Made by a program: the position numbers and the translations under genes. A stretch of 64,000 nucleotides of DNA from Agaricicola taiwanensis. GTDB lineage: Bacteria; Pseudomonadota; Alphaproteobacteria; Rhizobiales; Methylopilaceae. The notes below the pieces were generated by a model. It was given only the letters and a program-made list of their open reading frames with translations. It was not told where the DNA came from and searched no databases. Location: the NCBI RefSeq assembly GCF_014635245.1, contig NZ_BMCP01000002.1, positions 124,001 to 188,000 on the forward strand, in the 5' to 3' direction. Below are positions 34,716 through 43,165 of this stretch, one piece after another. The first letter of the stretch is position 1; the number at the start of each line of letters is the position of its first letter.

Positions 34716-35419
34716 CTGACGCCGCTCTCAAGGACAAAGCCGCTGTGCGCCGCAATCTCGACGACGGTGCCATTCGCAAAGCCTACAAGCGCTGGGCACC
34801 CGTCTATGACCTCGTCTTCGGCGCGGTCTTCGACAAGGGGCGCCAGAAGGCGCTGGAGATCATCAACAGCCGCACCGGCACGCTGCTAGAGGTGGGTGTC
34901 GGCACCGGCATCGCGCTTCCCGCCTACGGCCAGCAGGTCACGGTCACAGGCATAGACCTGTCCCATGACATGCTCATGAAAGCCCAGGAGCGGGTGACGG
35001 GGCAGAGGCTTTCCAACGTGACGGGCGTTGCCGTGATGGATGCGACGCAGACCGGCTTTGCCGATGCCAGCTTCGACATGGCGGTCGCCATGTACCTCAT
35101 CACCGTGGTGCCCGATCCGGAAGGCGTGCTTCAGGAGATGGCGCGGCTTGTGAAGCCCGGCGGCGATGTGATCCTCGTCAATCATTTCGTGGCGGAGGAG
35201 GGGGTGCGCGCCAAGATCGAAAAGGGCATCGCGCCTTTCTCGCATTCGCTGGGCTGGCATCCTGATTTTCCCATGGAACGTGTGCTGGGCTGCCCCGACC
35301 TTGAGCTCATCGATCGGGTGCCGATCGGCGCTCTTGGCATCTACACGCTGCTGCATTTCCGGCGGAAGGCGGCAGCACCGCCTGTGCCGAACGACGGAGC
35401 GGGCGCTTCCTTCGCTTGA
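34712..35419 (+). CDS. PmtA-like phospholipid N-methyltransferase
   Basis: A 235-residue class I SAM methyltransferase resembling Rhodobacter-type PmtA, which converts phosphatidylethanolamine to phosphatidylcholine. It has the amphipathic N-terminal segment ([20 protein letters not shown]), the SAM motif [13 protein letters not shown], the acidic [12 protein letters not shown] and [30 protein letters not shown]. Phosphatidylcholine is a common alphaproteobacterial lipid. An alternative is a ubiquinone/menaquinone-type methyltransferase, which seems less likely given the N-terminal motif. It is coupled to mnmA by ATGA. Confidence 0.8.
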   Translation: MTDAALKDKAAVRRNLDDGAIRKAYKRWAPVYDLVFGAVFDKGRQKALEIINSRTGTLLEVGVGTGIALPAYGQQVTVTGIDLSHDMLMKAQERVTGQRLSNVTGVAVMDATQTGFADASFDMAVAMYLITVVPDPEGVLQEMARLVKPGGDVILVNHFVAEEGVRAKIEKGIAPFSHSLGWHPDFPMERVLGCPDLELIDRVPIGALGIYTLLHFRRKAAAPPVPNDGAGASFA

Positions 35420-35473
35420 CACTGCGATGCCGCCTTCCTTATATCGCGCCCGTGACGGTCGCGACTGCGCCGT

Positions 35474-35550
35474 GGCGGAGTAGCTCAGCTGGTTAGAGCA
35501 GCGGAATCATAATCCGCGTGTCGGGGGTTCGAGTCCCTCCTCCGCTACCA
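35474..35550 (+). tRNA. tRNA with CAT anticodon (elongator tRNA-Met likely)
   Basis: A 77-base cloverleaf with encoded CCA. The acceptor stem GGCGGAG pairs with CTCCGCT (one G-U), the D arm is GCTC/GAGC, the anticodon stem GCGGA/TCCGC holds loop ATCATAA, and the T stem GGGGG/CCCTC closes TTCGAGT. The paired first base excludes an initiator tRNA. Elongator Met is favoured; tRNA-Ile2 with lysidine-modified CAT cannot be fully excluded by eye. Confidence 0.93.
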
Positions 35551-35638
35551 ATCTTCCCTTTGAAATAAATGGTTTGTTCGGAAGTCCTCATGTTGAGCAT
35601 GAGATCTGGCGACGCGTGTTCCGCGCCGCCTTTTCAGG

Positions 35639-36391
35639 TCAGTGCAGCTGATTGAGCAGGCTGAAGACCTGATCGTAATCGCCGCGCGCTTCGGCGAAGC
35701 GCAGGAATTTCACGCGTTCCACCAGTATCTCCTCGGCATTTGGCTGGGTCTCGATCAGCGCCATGACCTCGGCGATGTAGTCGGCGAGGGGCATGGAGTT
35801 CGGGTTGGTGTCGTGGCCGGGCTGTAGCGGGGTCGCGACGGCCGGCGGTGCGAGTTCGACGACCTCGACGTTGGTGTCCTTCAACTGATGGCGCAGCGAC
35901 TGGCTCCAGGAATGGATCGCGGCCTTGGTGGCGTTGTAGGTCGGCGTGCGCGTCAGCGGCACGAAGGCGAGGCCGGAGGACACGGTCATGACCGTGGCCT
36001 TTGGCTGGCGGCGCAGATGCGGCAAGAGGGCCGCCGTCAGACGGATCGGCCCGAGCAGGTTGGTGGTGATGATGGCCTCGGCATCGGACAGATCGAGGGG
36101 ATCTGCCAAAAGATCCTCGTCGCGCATGATGCCGGCATTGTTGATGACGACGTTGAGGGAAGGGTGCTCGGCGATCACCTTCGCGGCGAAGGTCTTGATC
36201 GCCTCGGCGTCGTCCACATCGAGCACGTCGGCGGACATGCCGCGATGGGCGGCGGTGATCGCCTCCAGCGCCTCGCGGCGGCGGCCCGCGATGATCACCT
36301 TGTTGCCGGCCTTGTGAAAGGCTTCGGCGAGGCCCTGGCCGATGCCGGAGTTGCCGCCGGTGATGAGGATGGTGTTGCCGGAGATGTTCAT
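35639..36391 (-). CDS. Short-chain dehydrogenase/reductase (DltE-like)
   Basis: A 250-residue classical SDR. The NAD(P) motif is TGGNSGIGQGLAEAF, followed by NNAGIM, the catalytic Ser in MTVSSGLAFVP and the catalytic pair YNATK. The protein resembles the DltE/YdfG-like oxidoreductases often found beside HxlR regulators; its substrate is unknown. The divergent HxlR-type gene, 115 bases away, probably controls it. Confidence 0.87.
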   Translation of the reverse strand: MNISGNTILITGGNSGIGQGLAEAFHKAGNKVIIAGRRREALEAITAAHRGMSADVLDVDDAEAIKTFAAKVIAEHPSLNVVINNAGIMRDEDLLADPLDLSDAEAIITTNLLGPIRLTAALLPHLRRQPKATVMTVSSGLAFVPLTRTPTYNATKAAIHSWSQSLRHQLKDTNVEVVELAPPAVATPLQPGHDTNPNSMPLADYIAEVMALIETQPNAEEILVERVKFLRFAEARGDYDQVFSLLNQLH

Positions 36392-36460
36392 GAGGGCTGT
36401 TCCCTTTTGCTGCGGATCGATGCTTGTGGGAACTGATATACCGTGTCACTCTCTTATCGA

Positions 36461-36490
36461 AAGTAGGCACCAGAAATAATGGTACTTACC
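36461..36490. promoter_or_regulatory. Possible HxlR operator in the SDR-hxlR gap
   Basis: GGTA-CT-TACC (36481-36490) is a near-perfect short palindrome, and AAGTA (36461-36465) mirrors TACTT (36483-36487) across 17 bases. HxlR-family operators often contain GTACTTAC-like arms. The element lies just before the AAAGGAG ribosome site of the regulator gene. Confidence 0.4.
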
Positions 36491-36506
36491 AAAAGGAGAG
36501 TAATTG

Positions 36507-36920
36507 ATGTCCTTGCCTTCTGCCGTGGCATCGCCCGCCGCGCACGATGCCTATCCCGACGATCTCGATCCGCGCGTCGAGGCGCTGGTGAAGGATCTGA
36601 TCGGCAAGGTCGCGGACAAATGGACCTTGATCATCCTGGAGGTTCTGACCGAACACGGCGAGCAGCGCTTCTCCCGGCTTGGCGATCTCGTCGGCGGCAT
36701 CAGCCAGAAGATGCTGACGCAGACCCTGCGCCAGATGGAGCGCGACGGGCTGCTGATACGCACCATCCACCCCGTTATCCCGCCGCGCGTGGAGTACAGG
36801 CTGACGGAACTTGGTCTCAGTCTGAGCGAGGCCTTCTGCGGCGTCTGGATCTGGGCCGCAAAACACCTGGAAGAGGTGGATCGCGCGCGGCAGGCCTTCG
36901 ACGAGCGGGCGAAGGGCTGA
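36507..36920 (+). CDS. HxlR family transcriptional regulator
   Basis: A 137-residue winged-helix regulator. The HxlR domain covers most of it: LIGKVADKWTLIILEVLTEHGEQRFSRL (in two parts), GGISQKMLTQTLRQMERDGLL and PPRVEYRLTELGLSL. Members of this group respond to electrophiles, quinones or hypochlorite through cysteines; here the only Cys (FCGVW) lies near the C terminus. ATG 36507 follows AAAGGAG. It is divergent from the SDR gene. Confidence 0.9.
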   Translation: MSLPSAVASPAAHDAYPDDLDPRVEALVKDLIGKVADKWTLIILEVLTEHGEQRFSRLGDLVGGISQKMLTQTLRQMERDGLLIRTIHPVIPPRVEYRLTELGLSLSEAFCGVWIWAAKHLEEVDRARQAFDERAKG

Positions 36921-36924
36921 CGGT

Positions 36925-38184
36925 TCAGGATCGGAAGCGGCGGCTCGCATCGAGGGCGAGGCCGAAGCCGACGCTGCCGAACATGTCGCCATCCACCACA
37001 GCCGCGCCGGGAAAGAACTCGAGCACCGCGCGGCGCACCAGCGGAATGCCGGTCGAGCCGCCGGTGAAGAAGACCGTGCCGATCCGGTCCGGCGCCACGC
37101 CAGCGGCCTCCACTGTCGCGGCGATGGTCGTGCGGATGCGGCCGACCGAGCGCGCGATGGCCGTGTCGAAGGTTTCGCGGGTCAGCGTGATTGGTGCCAG
37201 ATCGCTCAGGAAGGGTAGGGCCAGCTTGATCTCCGATTCTTCGGAGAGCTTGATCTTGGCTTCCTCGACACGGCCCGCCAGTTCATGGCCGCGGCGTTGC
37301 TCAACCACGGCGATGATCCGGTCGACAAGACCGGGTTCGGCGGCCTCGTAGCGGATCTCCCGCAGCTCCGCCATCGCCTTGTTGTTGTAGAGCATGTTGA
37401 TCATTTGCCAGGTGGCGAGATCGAAATAGGGGCCGGATGGCAGCTCGCGCTTGCCGTCCTTCGTTCGCGTGCCGTAACCGAAGTGCGGCATGACCTGAGC
37501 CATGCTCAGTTGCCGGTCGAAATCCGTGCCGCCGATGTGCACGCCGGTGTTGGCGAGAATGTCGTTCTTGCGTTCGGAGGCCTTTGCCCGTTCCGGAGAC
37601 ACCCGAACGATGGAAAAGTCCGAGGTGCCGCCGCCGATGTCCACCACCAGCGCCAGTTCCTCCCGCGTCACCCGCTGCTCATAGCTGAGGGCCGCGGCGA
37701 TCGGCTCATACTGGAAGAGAATGTTCCTGAAGCCCTGGCTGAGTGCGGCTTTTTCAAGCTCGTCCTGGGCCTTGCGGTCGGCCGCCTCATCCTCGTCGAC
37801 GAAATGCACGGGACGGCCGAGGACGACGTCGGCCACCTCACAGCCGCTTTCCTGCTCCAGCCGCTTCTTCAGGTGGCCGATGTAGATCGCGAGAATCTGC
37901 GAGAAGGTGAGGGTGCGCGCTTTCACGCGGGTTTTCTCGCCGATCAGCGATGTCCCGAGCACGCTTTTGAGCGCCCGCATCAGGCGTCCATCGACGCCAT
38001 CGGTGTAATGCGCGACGGCGGAGCGGCCGAAATAGGAGCAATCATCATCGAAGTTGAAGAACAGGGCGCTCGGCATGACGCTGTGCCCGCCTTCGAGCGG
38101 AACGAGCCGCGTGCTTCCCTGTGCCGTCAGGCCGACGGTCGAGTTAGATGTGCCGAAATCGATGCCGGCAGAGATGTGGCTCAT
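36925..38184 (-). CDS. Hsp70-like ATPase of the YegD type
   Basis: A 419-residue protein containing only the actin-like ATPase part of Hsp70: phosphate 1 motif AGIDFGTSNSTVGL, EPIAAALSYE, phosphate 2 LVVDIGGGTSDFSIV and the adenosine motif VFFTGGSTGIPLVRRAV. The substrate-binding beta domain and lid of DnaK are missing, as in E. coli YegD, so it is unlikely to be a general foldase. Its client is unknown. ATG 38184 begins the conserved strand. It overlaps nothing and is convergent with hxlR (four-base gap). Confidence 0.87.
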   Translation of the reverse strand: MSHISAGIDFGTSNSTVGLTAQGSTRLVPLEGGHSVMPSALFFNFDDDCSYFGRSAVAHYTDGVDGRLMRALKSVLGTSLIGEKTRVKARTLTFSQILAIYIGHLKKRLEQESGCEVADVVLGRPVHFVDEDEAADRKAQDELEKAALSQGFRNILFQYEPIAAALSYEQRVTREELALVVDIGGGTSDFSIVRVSPERAKASERKNDILANTGVHIGGTDFDRQLSMAQVMPHFGYGTRTKDGKRELPSGPYFDLATWQMINMLYNNKAMAELREIRYEAAEPGLVDRIIAVVEQRRGHELAGRVEEAKIKLSEESEIKLALPFLSDLAPITLTRETFDTAIARSVGRIRTTIAATVEAAGVAPDRIGTVFFTGGSTGIPLVRRAVLEFFPGAAVVDGDMFGSVGFGLALDASRRFRS

Positions 38185-38280
38185 TGGGGAAGGCGCCTGT
38201 CTGGAATGCGTGGGACGGCGTCGATAGGCCATCAATCCGGACGAAACAAGCGCGGGAGGCAATCCCCACCCTCTTGTCCG

Positions 38281-39597
38281 CTACTCCGCCGCCTGCCGGA
38301 ACACCCGCAGCGGACTGATAGGAGAAGCGTGGCTCTTCAGGCCAAGCAACCGGTTTGCCATCACGCAGCAGGCGAGCGTTTGAATGATGTTCGCTCCGGC
38401 CATCACCGCAGCCAGACCGACGATGCCCCACTCAGCCATGGCCATGCTCGCAAGGACAATGGCCAGGCCGCCGATCGTCAACGACAGGCACATGAAGGTC
38501 TTCTGGTGGCCCAGCAGCAGGAGGAGATAGCCGCTGGAGCCGCCGAGCGTGTGGACGAGCTGGCCGAATCCAAGGATCACGCCGACGAGGAGCGCCGGCT
38601 CATAGGACGCGTCCCAGACGGGCTGTGGCCCGATCACAGCGAAGATCGCCAGACCTCCAAAGCCGAGCACGGCGCAGAGGCTGGCCGTCGTGGCCGAGGA
38701 GACCAGGAGCCATTGCAGGCGTCGCCGGCGGCCCTTGGCCCAGAGCGAAACGATTTGCGGCATGATGGCGGCATTAACGATGGCCAGCGGCAATGTGAGC
38801 AGGGCCGACAGGCGCAGTCCGAGGCCATAATGACCGGCGTCGACAGCGCCTCCGATGATCCCGGCGATGGTCTGGTCGGCCAGAGAGATCACAAGTCCGC
38901 CGACGCTGGTTACGAAGGCGGGCCAGGTGCTGAGAGCAAGGTGGGCGATACCGACAGGATGCCTGCTCACCGGTGTGCGCAGCTCAGCCCGCCGCAGCAG
39001 GGCACCGACGCCGATCATCACCGCCACGACGAGGCCGGCGAGACCGGCGAACAGCAGCTGTGTGACGCTCGGGCGCAGGGCGAGGAGAAATGCCAGGAGA
39101 GTGATCGCTGCGACACCGCCGCTTTGGGCGTTCGGCAGCAGCGAAGCCAAGGTGATGTCGCGGTATGCGCGATGCATCTCGGTAAGCACGGCGCAAAGGG
39201 CGGCAAAGGGAATGATGGCGAGAATGGCCACCGGAACAAGCCCGTCGATGCCGAGTGATGCGAGAGCGCCGGCAGGCCAGGTGCGAACCAGCAGCAGGCC
39301 GATGAGGCATACGGCCGCCGAGGCGAGCAGGCATTGCAGCATGGCGGTTCGGCAAAGACTTCTGGCCTTGCCCGAATCATTCCGGGCGATCGCCTCGCCA
39401 ATCAGCGCCGGCAAGGCGAGGGTCAGGCCGGATTGGGCGAGGACGGCACCGGCGGCGATGGCAACCTGCGACAGGAAATAGGTGCCGAGTTCTGCCGGCG
39501 AGATCAGCAGGGGGAGAAGCAGGGCGATCGCCGTGCCGAGCGACAGCTGCAGCATTCGGCCGCTCAGGGCGATGGTGCTGGTTCGCAGCAATGCCAT
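38281..39597 (-). CDS. Polysaccharide flippase-like membrane protein (MOP superfamily)
   Basis: A 438-residue integral membrane protein with about 12 hydrophobic helices, in the size range and style of Wzx/MATE-like flippases (LSLGTAIALLLPLLISPAE, LGTYFLSQVAIAAGAVLAQS). It would flip undecaprenyl-linked repeat units across the inner membrane. Sequence is too variable to state which polysaccharide. It is the last gene of the eight-gene minus-strand locus that begins at the WbuB-like gene. Confidence 0.75.
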   Translation of the reverse strand: MALLRTSTIALSGRMLQLSLGTAIALLLPLLISPAELGTYFLSQVAIAAGAVLAQSGLTLALPALIGEAIARNDSGKARSLCRTAMLQCLLASAAVCLIGLLLVRTWPAGALASLGIDGLVPVAILAIIPFAALCAVLTEMHRAYRDITLASLLPNAQSGGVAAITLLAFLLALRPSVTQLLFAGLAGLVVAVMIGVGALLRRAELRTPVSRHPVGIAHLALSTWPAFVTSVGGLVISLADQTIAGIIGGAVDAGHYGLGLRLSALLTLPLAIVNAAIMPQIVSLWAKGRRRRLQWLLVSSATTASLCAVLGFGGLAIFAVIGPQPVWDASYEPALLVGVILGFGQLVHTLGGSSGYLLLLLGHQKTFMCLSLTIGGLAIVLASMAMAEWGIVGLAAVMAGANIIQTLACCVMANRLLGLKSHASPISPLRVFRQAAE

Positions 39598-39615
39598 GCG
39601 TGCCTCGCCCCGGCC

Positions 39616-41148
39616 TTAGCGCGCGAGGGGAACTGTTGGAGATATCCGGCCTGCCGGTGTTCTCATGACGCGGGCGAAGAGGCTCACGGCAAAGACCGCG
39701 AGAAGAAGTTCGATGACGAAGAAGAACAGGGTGCGCGGGAAGTTCAGCTGCACCAGGAGATAGGCCATCGCAACGCCGGCCACCGCCGCGATTGCCGGAT
39801 TAGCGGTCAGCCGGCCAGCCAGGCCTTCGATCAACGTTCCGGCCATGACGGCTGCGGCCATGAAGAGGAAGCAAAGGACCGCGCTGCCGCTGAAGGCCGC
39901 GACGGCGACCGGACCGGGGATGGTCATGAAGACGAATTTGTCCAGCCGTGCGTAAGGAGAGCCGGACATCTTCTGATAGATGGCATCGACCCCGACGGCG
40001 GGCTGTTCCAGTGCAGCGCGGCGCAACAGCGGCATGCCCAATTCGTCGTCTGCAACGGTGGCCAGAACACCGTCGAGGCCGACCCAACGCATCACAAAGA
40101 GGCGGCTGATCTCATGAGGGATCGTGCGGAGGCTCGATGCGACGGCCATCTCGCGTTTTTTCTCCGCGTCGATGGGAGCGGCGTCCCTAGAAGGCGCAGC
40201 GTTTCCAGGCGCGGTGGTCTGCCCTGCCGTCTCGGCAGGTACGGTCGCGATCGCCTCGGCGAAGGAAATCGCGCGATCGACAGAGACGAGCAGAAGGGTG
40301 CCTATGAAGAGCGGGGCCACGATGACGGCGAGTTTCAGCAGGCCCGTGATGGAGATACGCCACCCCCGCCACCGCATTCCGCACCCCAGGGCGAACAGCC
40401 CCGCCAGCACGTGCAGGATCATCTGCACCCGGCTGCCCATGGAAAGGGTTGCAAGCGCCCCTTCAGCCGCAGCGATGTAGACGAGGGCCGACGGCGGCAA
40501 CCGCCCTCGTTCAATGAGCCACCACGTAAGACCGAGGAGCCACAGCAGGATTCCCCAGCTGACCGCGAAGGCGACCGGAACGTAGAGAAACGGATGCAGA
40601 GAGAGCTTCGGCACGAAGCCGATGCGCAGGATCGCATAGCCGTAATTGAAAGCAAAAACGGCCAGGGCAAGCACGGATGAAATGACCAGGATCGCAACAC
40701 CGAAGCGCACCAGGAGGTCGGCCGAACCGCCACCTGCCGGCTGAGGCCGGGGCTCAAGCCGCGGCATGCAGACAAGAGCCGCCACCACGCCCGCCAGGCC
40801 GGCGGAAGCGATCGTGAGCGCCTGATCCCAGGCCGCGGGTGTGCCCGCGAAGTTTCCGATGGGCTCGATGAATGCGGCGCCAACGGCGAAGTGGGCGACG
40901 AACTTGGCCCAGAAGCCGAGCGCGAGGAACAGTGCGGTCAGCACCCTGAACGGCGAATGGAGGTTCAGGGTGGCGAGAGGCAATAGCCCACCGGAGATCA
41001 GACAGAACAGGACCGCCTGCCAGGTGCCGCCCGGATAGGACAGGATGGCCGGAACGGATCCGACGACGACTGCCGTTGCCGCGCTCGCTGCGAGAAGACG
41101 GCGCAGGAGTGCGGGCTGTGACGCCACGGTGGAGAAAATCTTGTTCAA
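39616..41148 (-). CDS. Polytopic membrane protein, possible polysaccharide polymerase
   Basis: A 510-residue protein with about ten hydrophobic segments and one large hydrophilic loop (about 290-400), a topology compatible with Wzy-type O-antigen/exopolysaccharide polymerases. No motif proves this; the call rests on topology and position between a flippase and glycosyltransferases. The start is inferred as TTG 41148, whose codon overlaps the stop of the upstream glycosyltransferase (TTGA), implying translational coupling. The open frame extends 39 codons further upstream inside that gene but is basic and unconserved. Confidence 0.6.
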   Translation of the reverse strand: MNKIFSTVASQPALLRRLLAASAATAVVVGSVPAILSYPGGTWQAVLFCLISGGLLPLATLNLHSPFRVLTALFLALGFWAKFVAHFAVGAAFIEPIGNFAGTPAAWDQALTIASAGLAGVVAALVCMPRLEPRPQPAGGGSADLLVRFGVAILVISSVLALAVFAFNYGYAILRIGFVPKLSLHPFLYVPVAFAVSWGILLWLLGLTWWLIERGRLPPSALVYIAAAEGALATLSMGSRVQMILHVLAGLFALGCGMRWRGWRISITGLLKLAVIVAPLFIGTLLLVSVDRAISFAEAIATVPAETAGQTTAPGNAAPSRDAAPIDAEKKREMAVASSLRTIPHEISRLFVMRWVGLDGVLATVADDELGMPLLRRAALEQPAVGVDAIYQKMSGSPYARLDKFVFMTIPGPVAVAAFSGSAVLCFLFMAAAVMAGTLIEGLAGRLTANPAIAAVAGVAMAYLLVQLNFPRTLFFFVIELLLAVFAVSLFARVMRTPAGRISPTVPLAR

Positions 41149-42047
41149 CGGCGGGTTCGCTTCAGGTTGGCGGCGGCGGAGTCCGCGATGAAACCGAGGG
41201 TTTTTCGGGTGGGCAGCACGCGCGGATCGGCGAGGAACGCACGGAGGAAACGGCTCGTGGCGCATCGCGGGCGGAGCGAGCGGCCGTGCATGACCCCGGA
41301 CAGAAGCAGCGCGTTGGCTTTCGCCTCGCGGTGATAGCGGCGGATGCGGTCCGGCAGATCCGTCCGGCCGAAGTATTGGTCCACCACGCGTAGCGGCTCA
41401 TCCGCACGGTCCGGCGTCGCTGGACGATAGGTGGTCGCGCCTGCGTGGATGCGATAGTCCGCGAGAACATGGGGCACCCGGACGAAAGGGCCAAGCAGAG
41501 CCATCCGCAGGAAGAAGTCGAGGTCGGGGATCTGTCGCAAGCCCGGATCCCAGGGACCTGCCCTTTCATAGGCGTCGCGGCGGAACAGGGCGCCGGGGCC
41601 CGGCAGACAATGCAACTGCCCGATGAGCCGCCGTTCGTCATAATCCGGCGTGATGACCTGGTCGGTGGCGCGTGAGGTTTCATCAATGAGGCCGAAGTCG
41701 GGATAGCCGAGAACCGCCTGCGGCGCGTCCGTCAGCGCTTTCGCGATCGTCGTGATGGCCCCGGGGCGCAACAGATCGTCGGCACTCAGATATCCCAGCA
41801 GAATGCCGGAAGCCTGGGCCCAGCCTGTCGCCAGCGCCACGCTCTGCCCGGCATTCTGCTGCTGCAGCAGTGTGACACGGGGCAGGAACGGGCGAACCAG
41901 TTCGATCGTGTCGTCTGTGGAGCCATCGTCGACGACGATAAGTTCGAGTGCCGGATAGTCCTGGGACAGAACACTCTCGATGGCGTCTTGGATGAACGCA
42001 CGGCCGTTGAAGACGGGAATGATGACGGAGACGGGCGGTCCAGTCAT
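41145..42047 (-). CDS. Family 2 glycosyltransferase
   Basis: A 300-residue GT-A fold enzyme that adds a sugar from a nucleotide donor, with inversion, to the growing lipid-linked oligosaccharide. It has PVSVIIPVFNGRAFIQDAI, the nucleotide-binding VVDDGSTDDT, the DxD-region LGYLSADDLLRPGA and the acceptor-side FLRMALLGPFVRV. Start and stop both overlap neighbours by four bases, so it is inside a tightly coupled operon. Donor and acceptor are unknown. Confidence 0.88.
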   Translation of the reverse strand: MTGPPVSVIIPVFNGRAFIQDAIESVLSQDYPALELIVVDDGSTDDTIELVRPFLPRVTLLQQQNAGQSVALATGWAQASGILLGYLSADDLLRPGAITTIAKALTDAPQAVLGYPDFGLIDETSRATDQVITPDYDERRLIGQLHCLPGPGALFRRDAYERAGPWDPGLRQIPDLDFFLRMALLGPFVRVPHVLADYRIHAGATTYRPATPDRADEPLRVVDQYFGRTDLPDRIRRYHREAKANALLLSGVMHGRSLRPRCATSRFLRAFLADPRVLPTRKTLGFIADSAAANLKRTRR

Positions 42048-43162
42048 CGCGGCACAGGTCCGAGCGTTGAAAGGTGTTGGTCGAGGAGCCCCGCAACTTT
42101 CGGCCAGGCATAGTGTGCGCCGACGTGATCGCGCAGCCGCTGCCCCCTGGCGCCGAGCGTCTCGCGTTCGGCCAGAAGCTCTTCCAGCCCTTCGCTCAGG
42201 TCGGTGACAGTTGCCGGTACAACGGTGCCGCCCCCCACCGCCGCGACCTCGTCAAAACCGCATTGATCGGTCAGAAGGACCGGCAGTCCCGCTGCGCCGG
42301 CTTCCAGCGCGATAAGCGACATGGCTTCGGCGCGCGAAGGTATGCACACGAGCAGCGCGCGTTCGAGGAGCCTGTTTCGAGTCTCTTCGTCGACAAAGCC
42401 GACCAGTGAGGCACGCTCTTCAAGACCTAGCTCTGCGATGCGGGCCGAGAGCTGAGCGGCGAGCCCGAAGTCGGGGCCGGCCAGGATGAGTTCGACATCC
42501 GGGTAGCGATCGGCGATGAGTGCGAAGGCTTCGAGCAGCAGATCAGGTCCTTTGATGGGAGCAAGCCGCCCGATGAAGACCAGCGCCGTTCTGGTCGCGA
42601 AGGTTGCCGGTCGCGCGGGGGCAGGCGAGATCGTCACGCCGTTGGGAATGACGGCGATCGGCGGGGCGAAATGACCGAAACGGGCTCCGATCTGATCACG
42701 CTCCAGAGGCGTGATGGCGATGATGGAGCGCGCGTTCCTGATCATGCCGATGCCAAAAAGCCGGTGAAAACAGACGTTCGCCGGTCGGGGACATTCGAGC
42801 GCGGTGAACTCACCAGCCGCCGACAAGGCATAGGGCCGGCCTGAAGCCCGCGCCACCCAGGCACTCGCAACCGACAGGAGATTCCAGTACCCAAGAATGT
42901 GCACGCGGTCTGCCCACTTCACCAGCCGGTAGAGAGCGGCGAGATTAACGAGCGGTATGTGGAATTTCCATCGGATATAACCCGTGATGTGCACGGGGAT
43001 AGCCGCGGCACGCAGCGCCTGGGCATGGGCGCCATCCTCCATCGCCACGACAGTGCATTGTCTGCCGAGAGCGGTGAGATGCAGGGCAAGTTGCCGCGTG
43101 CGTTCCGCCGTACCGCCGCCGCGCTGCCCGTGCAGCGAAATGGTGACGAGAAGGATCCTCAC
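42044..43162 (-). CDS. Family 4 glycosyltransferase (GT-B fold)
   Basis: A 372-residue retaining glycosyltransferase. N-terminal Rossmann domain RILLVTISLHGQRGGGTAERT, and C-terminal donor-binding domain with TALVFIGRLAPIKGPDLLLEA, LVGFVDEETRN and the EX7E-type EAMSLIALEAGAAGLPVL. It would act on the cytoplasmic face of the inner membrane in assembling the repeat unit. It is separated by three bases from the epimerase gene and overlaps the family 2 gene by four. Confidence 0.88.
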   Translation of the reverse strand: MRILLVTISLHGQRGGGTAERTRQLALHLTALGRQCTVVAMEDGAHAQALRAAAIPVHITGYIRWKFHIPLVNLAALYRLVKWADRVHILGYWNLLSVASAWVARASGRPYALSAAGEFTALECPRPANVCFHRLFGIGMIRNARSIIAITPLERDQIGARFGHFAPPIAVIPNGVTISPAPARPATFATRTALVFIGRLAPIKGPDLLLEAFALIADRYPDVELILAGPDFGLAAQLSARIAELGLEERASLVGFVDEETRNRLLERALLVCIPSRAEAMSLIALEAGAAGLPVLLTDQCGFDEVAAVGGGTVVPATVTDLSEGLEELLAERETLGARGQRLRDHVGAHYAWPKVAGLLDQHLSTLGPVPR

Positions 43163-43165
43163 AGG

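Noticed and set aside
35474-35550. CAT-anticodon tRNA as initiator tRNA-fMet
   Set aside because: The first acceptor pair is formed (G-U wobble) rather than the unpaired C-A of initiator tRNAs.
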